Assembly (NCBI GenBank): GCA_003520425.1 | Contig: DOUU01000396.1 | Coordinates: forward strand, 1-17,238 | Source of the DNA: Deltaproteobacteria bacterium | Lineage (GTDB): Bacteria; Myxococcota_A; UBA9160 | Direction of reading: 5' to 3' | DNA length: 17,238 bases | Shown here: piece after piece, positions 1-8,109 of the stretch | How the letters are laid out: each line of letters opens with the position of its first letter | How positions within the stretch are numbered: position 1 is the first letter of the stretch | The notes under the pieces: generated by a model | Told to the model about the DNA's origin: nothing | The model's input: the letters and a program-made list of their open reading frames with translations, nothing else | Databases searched by the model: none | Translations under genes and position numbers: made by a program

Positions 1-1394
1 CCCGGACCCCCGCCGCCCGGCCCTCCCACGTCGCGCGGTGTGGAGGAGGGGGCGGCGAACTCGGGCTCGGCCACCGTGGTCTGCGGTCGGTGCTCGTGGA
101 GGTAGGAGGCGCAAATCGCGGCGAGGTCCCGCCTTCCTTCATCCGAAGACGCCATGGCTTCCACCATGGGAATCAGGCGATCCACCTTCCAGAGCCGATC
201 GCGCTCGGGGATCGCACGCATCTCGTGCTCCACCTTCACTTCGAGCCGTTCCCGGATGCGCGCCAGGATTTGAGCCTCGGTCGGGAGCTTCCGTTCGGTG
301 ATCTCGATCTTGTTCACGTGCTGCAGGTGGCGAAAGTTTCCAATGTCCAAACCTGAAACGAGCGAGATGGCCATGCCTGCCTTCCCGGCACGTCCCGTTC
401 GTCCGGTGCGATGCACATAGACCTCGGGTGAATCCGGTGTGCTGTAGCCGATCACATGGGAGAGCTCGCTGATATCGATTCCCCGGGCCGCGACGTCGGT
501 GGCCACGAGGTATCGGAGCTCTCCCGATTTGATCGCGGCCATCGCCCGCTCGCGGGCCGCCTGCGCGAGATCTCCGGAGATCTGGTCCGCGTTGAATCCG
601 CGGCGCTGGAGATACGACGTCACGAAGCGCACTTCATCTTTCGTATTGCAGAAGACGATCGCGCTTTCGGGATCTTCGTATTCGAGCACACGGACGAGAT
701 TCGCTTCCTTCTCGGTGGCGGGCGTCACATAGAAGAAGTGTTCGATCTCGCTCGGCGCAAGCTGCCCCTCCGAGAGGGTCACGAACTCAGGATCGTGGAG
801 GAAGACACGAGCCAGGGAGCGGACCTTCTCCGGAATCGTGGCGGAGAAGAGACAGGACTGCCGCATGGACGGCAAAAAGGAGTGGATTTCCTTCATGTCC
901 GGCCAAAAGCCAAGCGAGAGCAGCTCGTCCGCTTCGTCGAGCACGAGGAGCTTCACGTGGTCGAGGCGCAGACGACCGGCATTCAGGTGGTCAAGCAGGC
1001 GCCCGGGTGTGGCCACGACGACGTGCGCACCGGCCCTCAGCCCCTCGACCTGCGCTCCGTAGCCGACACCGCCGTAGATCGGCAGTGTCCGGACGCTCCG
1101 ATGCTTGCCCATGGCGGCGATCTCGCTCGCGACCTGATTCGCGAGCTCCCGCGTGGGTGCGAGCACGAGAGCCTGTGTCTGTGCGAGGGTCGTCTCGACA
1201 GCCGTGACGATGGGAATGCCGAATGCTCCGGTCTTCCCGCTTCCCGTCCGCGCCTGCACGATCAGGTCGCGCTTTGTCTTCATGAGCGGCACAACGCGCG
1301 ACTGAACCGGCGTCGGCTTTTTCCATCCAAGGTCGCGAATGCCAGCGAGGATGTCGTCGGGCAGGTCGGAAAACGCTTGAACAGGCTCCGTCAT
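1..1394 (-). CDS. DEAD-box ATP-dependent RNA helicase, DeaD/CsdA-like (3' end outside window)
   Basis: Translating the minus strand from the ATG at 1394-1392 gives 464 uninterrupted residues that run off the left edge. Visible helicase motifs are the Q-motif region (PTPVQ, about residue 35), motif I ARTGSGKT (48-55), motif Ia PTRELA, motif II DEAD (153-156), motif III SAT, the ARGID motif and motif VI HRTGRTGR (328-335). This is a complete two-RecA-lobe core. After it comes a charged stretch and then a Pro/Gly-rich linker (about 445-464), so a C-terminal RNA-binding extension probably lies beyond the window, as in DeaD/CsdA. The family unwinds short RNA duplexes with ATP in ribosome assembly, mRNA turnover and cold adaptation. 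The gene is divergent from gatC, with 51 bp between the ATG codons. No strong Shine-Dalgarno is seen before the ATG. DeaD and RhlE/RhlB-type paralogues cannot be separated without the C-terminus. Confidence 0.93.
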   Translation of the reverse strand, partial: MTEPVQAFSDLPDDILAGIRDLGWKKPTPVQSRVVPLMKTKRDLIVQARTGSGKTGAFGIPIVTAVETTLAQTQALVLAPTRELANQVASEIAAMGKHRSVRTLPIYGGVGYGAQVEGLRAGAHVVVATPGRLLDHLNAGRLRLDHVKLLVLDEADELLSLGFWPDMKEIHSFLPSMRQSCLFSATIPEKVRSLARVFLHDPEFVTLSEGQLAPSEIEHFFYVTPATEKEANLVRVLEYEDPESAIVFCNTKDEVRFVTSYLQRRGFNADQISGDLAQAARERAMAAIKSGELRYLVATDVAARGIDISELSHVIGYSTPDSPEVYVHRTGRTGRAGKAGMAISLVSGLDIGNFRHLQHVNKIEITERKLPTEAQILARIRERLEVKVEHEMRAIPERDRLWKVDRLIPMVEAMASSDEGRRDLAAICASYLHEHRPQTTVAEPEFAAPSSTPRDVGGPGGGGP

Positions 1395-1445
1395 GCGGCC
1401 GCGCGAGGCTATCGCGTGGGGAGAGCACTTGCTAGCCTCCGGCTC
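1395..1445. promoter_or_regulatory. Short divergent intergenic region between helicase and gatC
   Basis: Only 51 bp separate the two start codons, so any promoters must overlap each other or lie inside the coding starts. On the plus strand TGCTAGCCT (1430-1438) resembles an extended -10 box and ends 7 nt before the gatC ATG, but no convincing -35 hexamer is seen. On the plus strand GAGG (1405-1408) lies 7 nt before an alternative in-frame GTG at 1416. The promoter assignment is weak and rests on pattern only. Confidence 0.3.
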
Positions 1446-1745
1446 ATGTCTCGGATCACGCGCGAGGAGGTGGAGCGCGTGGCCACGCTGGCCCGCCTGT
1501 CGCTCTCCGGCGACGAGGCCTCGCGCATGACCAGCCAGCTCGACGCCATCCTCGACTACGTGGAGCTGCTGCGCGCGGTCGACACCAAAGGAGTCGAAGC
1601 CACCGCCCACGCGGTCCCCCTGCGTACACCCCTGCGCGAAGACCATGCGGTTCCCGGTTTGCCTCCGGAGCTGGCGGTCGCGAATGCGCCCGAGCGTGAG
1701 GACTCGGCATTTGTGGTGCCGCCCGTGCTGGAGGAGGAGCCCTGA
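1446..1745 (+). CDS. gatC: Glu-tRNA(Gln)/Asp-tRNA(Asn) amidotransferase subunit C
   Basis: This is a 99-residue protein of usual GatC length. The N-terminus is typical of the family: after MSRIT comes [12 protein letters not shown], followed by a helix with [11 protein letters not shown] and a C-terminal tail with [10 protein letters not shown]. GatC is the small scaffold that wraps around GatA and GatB and stabilises the complex. The ATG at 1446 is chosen because it matches the family N-terminus, although it has no Shine-Dalgarno. An in-frame GTG at 1416 preceded by GAGG would add ten residues and is the alternative start. The frame stays open further upstream, but that part is antisense to the helicase. 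The stop codon shares one base with the gatA start (TGATG at 1743-1747), indicating translational coupling. Confidence 0.93.
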   Translation: MSRITREEVERVATLARLSLSGDEASRMTSQLDAILDYVELLRAVDTKGVEATAHAVPLRTPLREDHAVPGLPPELAVANAPEREDSAFVVPPVLEEEP

Positions 1746-3211
1746 TGACCGGGCCGCTCGGCACCCTCTCCGAACTGCGCGCGCAGCTCGACGGCCGCAA
1801 GACGTCTTCGCGCGAGCTGACCGAGGCAGCGCTCGCGCGCGCCGAGGCCCTCGAGCCGAAGCTCCGCGCGTTCGTCGGTTTTCGCCCGGAACGCGCGCGC
1901 GCGGAGGCCGCCGAGGCGGACGCACGCATGACGCTCGGCGAGCGGCGGTCTGCGCTCGAGGGGATTCCCGTGGCGATCAAGGACAACATGGTTCAAGCCG
2001 GCGAGCCGACAACCTGCGGCTCGCGGATTCTCGCCGGCTTCGTTTCGCCCTACGACGCCACTGTGGTGACGAAGCTGCGGCGCGCCGGCGCCGTGATCAT
2101 CGGCCGCACGAACTTGGATGAGTTCGCGATGGGTTCGTCGACCGAGAACTCCGCGTTCGGGCCGTCGCGGAATCCTTGGGATCTGACGCGGACGCCGGGA
2201 GGATCCTCGGGCGGATCCGCCGCCGCCGTCGCAGCAGGCGTGGTGCCGCTGGCGCTTGGCAGCGACACCGGCGGCTCCATCCGCCAGCCCGCCGCGTGCA
2301 CGGGGATCGCGGGGATCAAGCCCACCTACGGGCGCGTCTCGCGCTACGGACTCGTCGCGTTCGCGTCCTCTCTCGACCAGATCGGCACGTTTACCCGGTC
2401 CGCGGCCGACAGCGCGGCGGCGCTCGAAGTGCTCTGCGGGCACGACCCCCACGACTCGACCTCGTTGCCGGAGCCGGTCCCCCCGTACACGCAGCGATTG
2501 TCCGGAGACGTCTCGGGGCTCGTGATCGGCCTGCCCCGGGAGTACCTGGTCGAGGAGGGTGTCGACCCCGGGGTGCTCCAGTGCGTGCGCGAGGCGGTGG
2601 CAGAGCTTGAACGTTGCGGGGCCAAAACCCGCGAGGTGTCGCTTCCCCATACGAAGTACGCGATTGCGACCTACTACCTGATCGCAACGGCCGAGGCGTC
2701 GAGCAATCTCGCCCGCTACGACGGTGTGCGCTACGGGCACCGCGCTGCGAACGCGAAGGACGTGGGCCTCATGTACCGACGTACGCGTTCCGAAGGATTC
2801 GGTGCGGAGGTCAAGCGGCGCATCCTGCTCGGCACCTACGTGCTCTCAGCCGGTTATTATGATGCCTACTACCGCAAGGCACAGCAGGTGCGGACACTCC
2901 TGCGGCGCGATTTCGAGCAGGCCTTCGCGGGCTGCGACCTCATCGCGACTCCGACGGCGCCCGAAGTGGCGTTTCGGCTCGGCGAAAAGGCGTCGGACCC
3001 GCTGCGCATGTATCTGTCGGACGTCTACACCGTCTCCGCCAACCTCGCTGGCATTCCGGGCCTGTCGATTCCCTGCGGCTTCGCACATGGCTTGCCGGTC
3101 GGTCTCCAGCTGCTGGGCAAGCCCCTCGATGAGGCGACGGTCCTGCGTGCGGCGGACAGCTATCAGCGGCGCACCGACTGGCACAGCCGCCGCCCGCCGG
3201 AGCCCGCGTGA
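1745..3211 (+). CDS. gatA: Glu-tRNA(Gln)/Asp-tRNA(Asn) amidotransferase subunit A
   Basis: A 488-residue amidase-signature protein of full GatA length. GatA hydrolyses glutamine and passes the ammonia through a channel to GatB. The amidase Ser-cisSer-Lys triad is intact and falls at family numbering: Lys79 in AIKDN, Ser154 in the PGGSSGGS loop, and nucleophile Ser178 in [11 protein letters not shown]. Other GatA hallmarks are [17 protein letters not shown] (120-136) and [12 protein letters not shown] after the nucleophile. It begins inside the gatC stop codon and ends overlapping the gatB GTG by four bases (3208-3211), so the three subunits are co-translated. Context and motifs exclude other amidases such as urea amidolyase or fatty-acid amide hydrolase relatives. 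Confidence 0.97.
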   Translation: MTGPLGTLSELRAQLDGRKTSSRELTEAALARAEALEPKLRAFVGFRPERARAEAAEADARMTLGERRSALEGIPVAIKDNMVQAGEPTTCGSRILAGFVSPYDATVVTKLRRAGAVIIGRTNLDEFAMGSSTENSAFGPSRNPWDLTRTPGGSSGGSAAAVAAGVVPLALGSDTGGSIRQPAACTGIAGIKPTYGRVSRYGLVAFASSLDQIGTFTRSAADSAAALEVLCGHDPHDSTSLPEPVPPYTQRLSGDVSGLVIGLPREYLVEEGVDPGVLQCVREAVAELERCGAKTREVSLPHTKYAIATYYLIATAEASSNLARYDGVRYGHRAANAKDVGLMYRRTRSEGFGAEVKRRILLGTYVLSAGYYDAYYRKAQQVRTLLRRDFEQAFAGCDLIATPTAPEVAFRLGEKASDPLRMYLSDVYTVSANLAGIPGLSIPCGFAHGLPVGLQLLGKPLDEATVLRAADSYQRRTDWHSRRPPEPA

Positions 3212-4680
3212 GCGTCGAGGCGCATGTCCACTACGAAGTCGTGATCGGGCTCGAGGTGCATACGCAGCTTCGCACCGAATCGAAGCTCTTTTGCAGTTGC
3301 CGCGTGCGCTACGGCGATGATCCGAACCACCATACCTGCCCCGTGTGCCTCGCGCTTCCGGGGGCCCTGCCGGTCCTGAACACGCGCGCTGTGGAATTCG
3401 GGGTGCGGACCGCGCTCGCCATGAACTGTACGGTGCATCCTCGCTCGATCTTTGCACGGAAGAACTACTTCTATCCCGACCTTCCCAAGGGCTACCAGAT
3501 CTCCCAGTACGAGGAGCCGCTTGCGACGAATGGCTGGATCGAGATCGACGGCGAGGAGCCCGGCGGCCGGAGCTTCGCCAAGCGCATCGGGATCACTCGG
3601 ATCCACATGGAGGAAGATGCGGGGAAGTCGATCCACGACGCTGCGGTGACGGGCGGCGGCAGCTCCCACGTGGACCTCAACCGTGCGGGCGTCCCGCTCC
3701 TCGAGATCGTCTCTGAGCCCGACCTGCGCTCGTCCACGGAAGCCGGTGCCTACCTCCGGACCTTGCGCCAACTGCTGCGCTACGTCGACGTCTCGGATGC
3801 AGACATGGAGAAGGGCCACTTTCGTTGCGATGCCAACGTGTCGCTTCGCAAGAGGGGGGAAAAGGAATTCGGGATCCGCAACGAGATCAAGAACCTGAAC
3901 TCCTTCCGCTACGTCGAGGACGCGATCCGCATCGAGATCGAACGTCAGGCCCGGGTGCTCGACGACGGCGGCCGGATCATTCAGGCCACACGCCTTTACG
4001 ACCCCGCCACCGGGAAGACGCGTGTCATGCGGACCAAGGAGAATGCCGACGACTATCGCTATTTCCCCGATCCGGACCTGGTACCGCTCGCGCTCGAGCC
4101 CGCATTCATCGAGCGGGCGCGGCTCACGCTCCCGGAGCTGCCGGAGCGCCGGCGCATCCGCTTCGAGTCCGACTATGGGCTCTCGGCCTATGACGCGCGT
4201 CTGCTCTCGGTGAGTCGTTCCCTTGCCGACTTCTTCGAGGCGGTGGTTGCGGCCCGGGTTCCGGCCAAGATGGCCGCCAACTGGATCCTGCGCGATGTGC
4301 TTCAAGCGCTGAAGGAGCGCGAGCAGGAGATCGAGGAGACCAAGCTCACGCCCGAAGCGCTGGCCGCCCTGCTCGGCCTTCTCGACGGGGGCCGTATCAC
4401 GGCAAAGAGCGCGCGCGAGCTCCTGCCGGAGCTCGTGGATCGCGGAGGCGACCCGACGGAGCTCGTGTCGGTGCGCGGTCTCGAAGCGGTCTCCGACAGC
4501 GCGCTGATCGAGCGCGCGGCGGACGAAGTCATCGCAGCTCAACCCGAGAATGTGCAGCGCTTCCGCGCTGGTGAGGAGAAGATCCTGAATTTCCTGATGG
4601 GCCAGGTCATGAAGAAAACCGGTGGGAAGGCAAGCCCCGGTGCGGTGCGCGAGATCCTGGCGCGCAAGCTCAAGGCATAG
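3208..4680 (+). CDS. gatB: Glu-tRNA(Gln)/Asp-tRNA(Asn) amidotransferase subunit B
   Basis: A 490-residue GatB. It binds the mischarged tRNA, activates the side-chain carboxylate with ATP and transfers ammonia from GatA. The GTG start at 3208 overlaps the gatA stop (GTGA) and gives the canonical opening [13 protein letters not shown]. The zinc site is visible as Cys29/Cys31 and Cys44/Cys47. Catalytic-cradle signatures follow: [14 protein letters not shown] (88-101), [10 protein letters not shown] (132-141), [18 protein letters not shown] and [13 protein letters not shown]. The C-terminus holds the helical and YqeY-like tail domain that grips the tRNA, ending [11 protein letters not shown]. The kinase and tail domains are both present, so the protein looks complete. 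No GlnRS or AsnRS gene is in the window, so Gln versus Asn specificity cannot be judged. Confidence 0.97.
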   Translation: MSVEAHVHYEVVIGLEVHTQLRTESKLFCSCRVRYGDDPNHHTCPVCLALPGALPVLNTRAVEFGVRTALAMNCTVHPRSIFARKNYFYPDLPKGYQISQYEEPLATNGWIEIDGEEPGGRSFAKRIGITRIHMEEDAGKSIHDAAVTGGGSSHVDLNRAGVPLLEIVSEPDLRSSTEAGAYLRTLRQLLRYVDVSDADMEKGHFRCDANVSLRKRGEKEFGIRNEIKNLNSFRYVEDAIRIEIERQARVLDDGGRIIQATRLYDPATGKTRVMRTKENADDYRYFPDPDLVPLALEPAFIERARLTLPELPERRRIRFESDYGLSAYDARLLSVSRSLADFFEAVVAARVPAKMAANWILRDVLQALKEREQEIEETKLTPEALAALLGLLDGGRITAKSARELLPELVDRGGDPTELVSVRGLEAVSDSALIERAADEVIAAQPENVQRFRAGEEKILNFLMGQVMKKTGGKASPGAVREILARKLKA

Positions 4681-4685
4681 ATGCG

Positions 4686-6830
4686 GTGAGGCTCATGGTT
4701 CGCGCGCTCGCGATTCTCGGGGCGCTGCTCGTGCTCGCGGTCGCTTTGCTGGCTCTCGGGCTGCCCCGTCTCGTGGATCGGCCCGAGGTGAGGGCCCGGA
4801 TCGAGGCGGCTGCCCGGGAAGCCACGGGGCGGGACGTCCGCTTCGAGGGGCTCGCGATCGGAATCTTCCCGCCACGCGTGCGCGTGCTGCGGCCCGTGGT
4901 CGCCGCGGCCTCAGCTGGCGAGCCGCCGCTCTTTTCCGCGGACGAGGCCGCTCTCCGGGTGGCGCTCCTCCCGCTCCTCGCCCGAACGCTCGTCGTCGAC
5001 TCGCTCGATGTCGTGAAACCCACGCTGCGGATCGTGCGCACCCCCCGGGCGGGGCCCCCTCCCGAGCCGCCGACCGCTCCGGGAGCGGGTGCAGCGCCCG
5101 CGGTTCCACGCGAAGAGGAGAGCCTCCGGCTCGCCGTGCGCCACTTTACGCTTCGCGACGGTACCGTCGTCTTGGTGGATCACGGCGTGGCACCGCCGGT
5201 CACCTGGAACTTTGAGGACATCCAGGCCGAAGCGACGGGCACCTCGCTCGCTGCCCCGATCGACTTCACGCTCTCGGGCCGGCTCGGCAGCGGCGGCGTA
5301 TTGCGTGCACAGGGCACGAGCACGACCTCGGGCAATGTCGACATCCAGGCGACACTCGAAGCGATCGACCTGGCTGTGGCGAAGCCGTACGCCGGGAAGG
5401 CCGCCACCGCTCTGGCCGGAAAACTCGGGGGTACCGTCCACGTCAAGGGGTCGGCGACGGCGGCCGCTGCGGTCGACGCCGACCTTACGGTCGGCAATGC
5501 CGATGTCGTGGCTGCGTCGGTGGCGGTGCACGGTCCCCTCACGCTCCACGCGAAACTGACGGGAGAACCCGCGAACCTCTCGGGAAAGTTCGACGTCGAC
5601 GCAACCGCTGCGGAGCTCGTCTACCAGGGAGGCTTCACGAAGCCCGTGGGGACGCCGGCGACGGTCAGCGGGGAGCTCGTGCATGACGCGCAGGGCGCGC
5701 TCGGTGTGGATGATCTGCATCTCAAGGTGAAGAATCTCGATGCGCAGGGCACGCTTCGCACTGGCCGACGCACGCGGGTCGAGCTGCGTGCGAAGCCTTT
5801 TGACGCGGCGGGATGGGAGGCGCTTGTGCCCGCGCTCGGCGGCAGTGGCTTGCGCGGGGAGATCGCGCCCGGGACGCTCGCCATTGGCACAGGGCCCCTC
5901 GAGCTCGAGGGCGCACCCGCATTCAACCAGCTTCACGTGCAACTTCCGAACAAGCCGCCCCTAACGATCGATGGCAGCCTGGAGCTCGCAGGGGACGCGG
6001 TGCGCACCCGCGATCTGGTGGTGCACATCGCGGGCCAGCCTTTCGCTGTCGCTGCCGAGCTCACTGCCCTTGCGACCCAGGCTCGTTATCGCGCACAGCT
6101 TGGCGCGAACCGGGTCGATTCGAAGGCGCTCGTCAACGCGTTCAGCCAGCGCAAGGATGTGTTCGAGGGCCCTCTCACGCTGAAGAGCGATTTCTCGGGC
6201 CCCCTCGCGCCGAGCACCGAGCTGGTTCAGACCGTGCGCGGAACCGCGCGGGTCGACGTCGGCCGCGGACGGCTGCGTGGCGTCTCCCTCCTGCGCGGCA
6301 CGCTGGACCAGCTGGGCAGCGCCGGGCAGCTCGCCCTTGCGGCTGGGCGTGCGCAAGGCGGGAAGGATCTCCAACGCTTCTACGAGGACGAGTTCGAATC
6401 GATTGGGGGGACCTTCGTGGTGGCGGATGGACGGGCCACGACAGACGACCTCAGGATGGTCTACCGCCACTATGTGGTGGATCTCCAAGGCAAGCTCGGA
6501 CTCGCCGACCAGAGCATCGACATGACCGGAAAGCTCACGATGGACAAAGAAGTGGATTCCACCGTGGCGGCGCAGACGGAGGGAGCCAGTGCGGCCTCGG
6601 CCAGCGTCCGGGCGATCCCGCTGGCCCACGTGACGGGCACGCTCTCGGAACCGAGGGTTTCGATCCGCCCCGAGGACGCGGCCTCATTTGCGGCGAGCTA
6701 CGCGCTCGGCCGCGAGCGCGGAAAGCTCGAGCGCAAGATCGATGAGAAGCTCGGCCAGGGCGCGGGTCGTGACGTGCTGAACACCTTGGACACGTTGCTC
6801 GGCGGCGGCAAGAAGAAGCAATCGCAATGA
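4686..6830 (+). CDS. AsmA family envelope protein
   Basis: A 714-residue protein with one N-terminal membrane segment (about residues 6-28) and a large remainder predicted to be periplasmic. The region just after the membrane helix ([20 protein letters not shown], about 36-55) is typical of AsmA-family N-termini. A Pro-rich linker (about 120-144) is followed by long beta-rich repeats. The C-terminal AsmA-type module includes [11 protein letters not shown], a [18 protein letters not shown] segment and [12 protein letters not shown]. AsmA relatives (AsmA, YhdP, TamB, YdbH) form grooved periplasmic bridges linked to lipid transport and outer-membrane assembly; a specific role here is not shown. 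The start is ambiguous between GTG 4686 and ATG 4695, which has GAGG only 3 nt upstream. The gene follows gatB by 5 nt and overlaps mtnA by 4 nt. It ends in a Gly/Lys-rich tail. Confidence 0.88.
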   Translation: MRLMVRALAILGALLVLAVALLALGLPRLVDRPEVRARIEAAAREATGRDVRFEGLAIGIFPPRVRVLRPVVAAASAGEPPLFSADEAALRVALLPLLARTLVVDSLDVVKPTLRIVRTPRAGPPPEPPTAPGAGAAPAVPREEESLRLAVRHFTLRDGTVVLVDHGVAPPVTWNFEDIQAEATGTSLAAPIDFTLSGRLGSGGVLRAQGTSTTSGNVDIQATLEAIDLAVAKPYAGKAATALAGKLGGTVHVKGSATAAAAVDADLTVGNADVVAASVAVHGPLTLHAKLTGEPANLSGKFDVDATAAELVYQGGFTKPVGTPATVSGELVHDAQGALGVDDLHLKVKNLDAQGTLRTGRRTRVELRAKPFDAAGWEALVPALGGSGLRGEIAPGTLAIGTGPLELEGAPAFNQLHVQLPNKPPLTIDGSLELAGDAVRTRDLVVHIAGQPFAVAAELTALATQARYRAQLGANRVDSKALVNAFSQRKDVFEGPLTLKSDFSGPLAPSTELVQTVRGTARVDVGRGRLRGVSLLRGTLDQLGSAGQLALAAGRAQGGKDLQRFYEDEFESIGGTFVVADGRATTDDLRMVYRHYVVDLQGKLGLADQSIDMTGKLTMDKEVDSTVAAQTEGASAASASVRAIPLAHVTGTLSEPRVSIRPEDAASFAASYALGRERGKLERKIDEKLGQGAGRDVLNTLDTLLGGGKKKQSQ

Positions 6831-7885
6831 GCGACTGGTTCACATTGCGTTGGAGTGAGGACGGGGTTGTGCTCCTCGACCAGCGGCAGCTGCCGAGGGA
6901 GGAGGTCTATCTGACGCTTGACAGCGTCGAGGAGATCGCGCGGGCCATCGAGAGCTTGGCCGTGCGCGGCGCTCCTGCGATTGGATGTGCTGCAGCGCTA
7001 GGCCTCGCGCGTGCGGCTTGCCTGAGCGCAGCGCAAGACCTCGAGGCGCTGCGCAGCGATCTCGAAGCAGCGGCTACCCGCCTCGCCCGCACCCGCCCCA
7101 CCGCCGTGAACCTCTTCTGGGCGCTCGAACGCATGGGTGCGCTTGCGGAACGAGCTCTGGCCGAGCCGCATGCGTCGGTCGAGAGCGTACGGGGCTCCCT
7201 TGTCGCGGCGGCGCAGGAAATCCTCGCGGAGGATGTGAGGGTGTGCCGGGCCATCGGTCAGGCCGGGCTTCCCCTTGTGCCGGAAGGGGCGTCCATCCTC
7301 ACCCACTGCAACGCTGGAGCGCTCGCGACTGCCGGATACGGCACCGCGCTCGGCGTGGTGCGTGCGGCCTTCGAAGCGGGGCGCAAAGTCCGCGTGCTAG
7401 CGGACGAGACGCGGCCCTTTTTCCAGGGCGCGAGGCTCACGGCATGGGAGCTTCAGCGGGACGGCATCCCCGTCACCGTGATCACGGACAACATGGCCGC
7501 ACACCTCATGAGACGCGCGGAGATCGATCTCGTCGTCGTCGGTGCGGACCGCATTGCCGCGAACGGCGATGTCGCCAACAAGATCGGCACCTACGGCCTG
7601 GCGGTGCTTGCCCGCGAGCACGGGATACCCTTCTATGTGGCCGCTCCGATCTCGACGCTCGACCTCGCGACGCCCTGCGGTGACGCGATCCCGATCGAAG
7701 AGCGCGGTCGCGCCGAGGTGGCAGAGATCCTTTCTCAACCGATCGTGCCCGAAGGTGTGCCTGTGCGGCACCCTGCCTTCGACATCACGCCGGCTCGCCT
7801 GGTCACCGCGGTCGTGACCGAGCGGGGACTTGCGCGGGCACCCTACGCACTGTCCCTCGCCAAGCTGAGTGGCCTCTCGCGCTGA
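6827..7885 (+). CDS. mtnA: S-methyl-5-thioribose-1-phosphate isomerase
   Basis: A 352-residue member of the eIF2B-alpha/beta/delta-like aldose-ketose isomerases. MtnA converts 5-methylthioribose 1-phosphate to 5-methylthioribulose 1-phosphate in methionine salvage. The substrate-binding signature RGAPAIG (47-53), the catalytic Cys161 in [12 protein letters not shown] and catalytic Asp241 in [20 protein letters not shown] are all present. Downstream motifs [10 protein letters not shown] and the C-terminal PAFDITPA are also MtnA-specific, which argues against ribose-1,5-bisphosphate isomerase or true eIF2B. ATG 6827 overlaps the asmA-like stop (ATGA), so it is probably co-translated. No other mtn gene (mtnB, C, D, K or mtnP) is in the window. 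The enzyme could serve classical salvage or a methylthioribulose-phosphate shunt. Confidence 0.95.
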   Translation: MSDWFTLRWSEDGVVLLDQRQLPREEVYLTLDSVEEIARAIESLAVRGAPAIGCAAALGLARAACLSAAQDLEALRSDLEAAATRLARTRPTAVNLFWALERMGALAERALAEPHASVESVRGSLVAAAQEILAEDVRVCRAIGQAGLPLVPEGASILTHCNAGALATAGYGTALGVVRAAFEAGRKVRVLADETRPFFQGARLTAWELQRDGIPVTVITDNMAAHLMRRAEIDLVVVGADRIAANGDVANKIGTYGLAVLAREHGIPFYVAAPISTLDLATPCGDAIPIEERGRAEVAEILSQPIVPEGVPVRHPAFDITPARLVTAVVTERGLARAPYALSLAKLSGLSR

Positions 7886-7886
7886 C

Positions 7887-7901
7887 CGGCAAGCCCTGCC
7901 G
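7887..7901 (+). terminator. Possible weak hairpin terminator after mtnA
   Basis: Immediately after the mtnA stop codon, CGGCA (7887-7891) and TGCCG (7897-7901) form a 5-bp stem with a 5-nt loop. A GC-rich run and only a short TT follow, so it lacks a real U-tract. It may be a weak or Rho-assisted 3' end, or a chance stem in GC-rich DNA. Confidence 0.3.
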
Positions 7902-7938
7902 CCGCGGGTTGCATTCATGGGCGATCGGCGACGCAGCC

Positions 7939-7958
7939 GCAGGTCTTGCGCAACCTGC
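7939..7958. repeat. Inverted repeat GCAGGT-N8-ACCTGC
   Basis: GCAGGT at 7939-7944 and ACCTGC at 7953-7958 are perfect inverted arms around CTTGCGCA, in the 224-bp gap between mtnA and the regulator gene. It could be part of the mtnA 3' end or an operator. No known binding consensus is recognised. Confidence 0.45.
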
Positions 7959-7996
7959 CGGAGTCGCGCACGCAGCGCGGACGCAAGCTCGCCGTT

Positions 7997-8010
7997 GTGA
8001 CCGTGGTCAC
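7997..8010. promoter_or_regulatory. Palindrome GTGACC-GT-GGTCAC upstream of the regulator gene
   Basis: A perfect 6-bp inverted repeat with a 2-bp centre lies 100 bp before the start of the receiver-J-domain protein. Its size fits a dimeric DNA-binding protein site, but no specific regulator family is identified. No clear -10/-35 pair was found in this gap (7886-8109), which otherwise holds no gene. Confidence 0.4.
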
Positions 8011-8099
8011 GGGCACAGTTCCAGTCGCCGTCGATCCGATACGGGCAGGTGAGGGCGGGCGAGGGCCGGCCTGCTTGAGCTTCGTTCGCGAAGGCGCTC

Positions 8100-8105
8100 G
8101 GAGGG
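8100..8105 (+). promoter_or_regulatory. Ribosome binding site GGAGGG
   Basis: This strong Shine-Dalgarno lies 4 nt before ATG 8110 and supports that start. The receiver domain begins three residues later (LSVLCVDDD), leaving no room for a later start. Confidence 0.75.
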
Positions 8106-8109
8106 AAGC

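Noticed and set aside
456..1445. Long plus-strand open frame continuing upstream of gatC (in frame with it)
   Set aside because: It is antisense to the DEAD-box helicase, whose motifs are intact on the minus strand. Its protein has no recognisable domain, and only the part from 1446 is GatC.
3163..4542. 459-residue minus-strand open frame opposite gatB
   Set aside because: It overlaps the well-supported gatB and has low-complexity composition without motifs.
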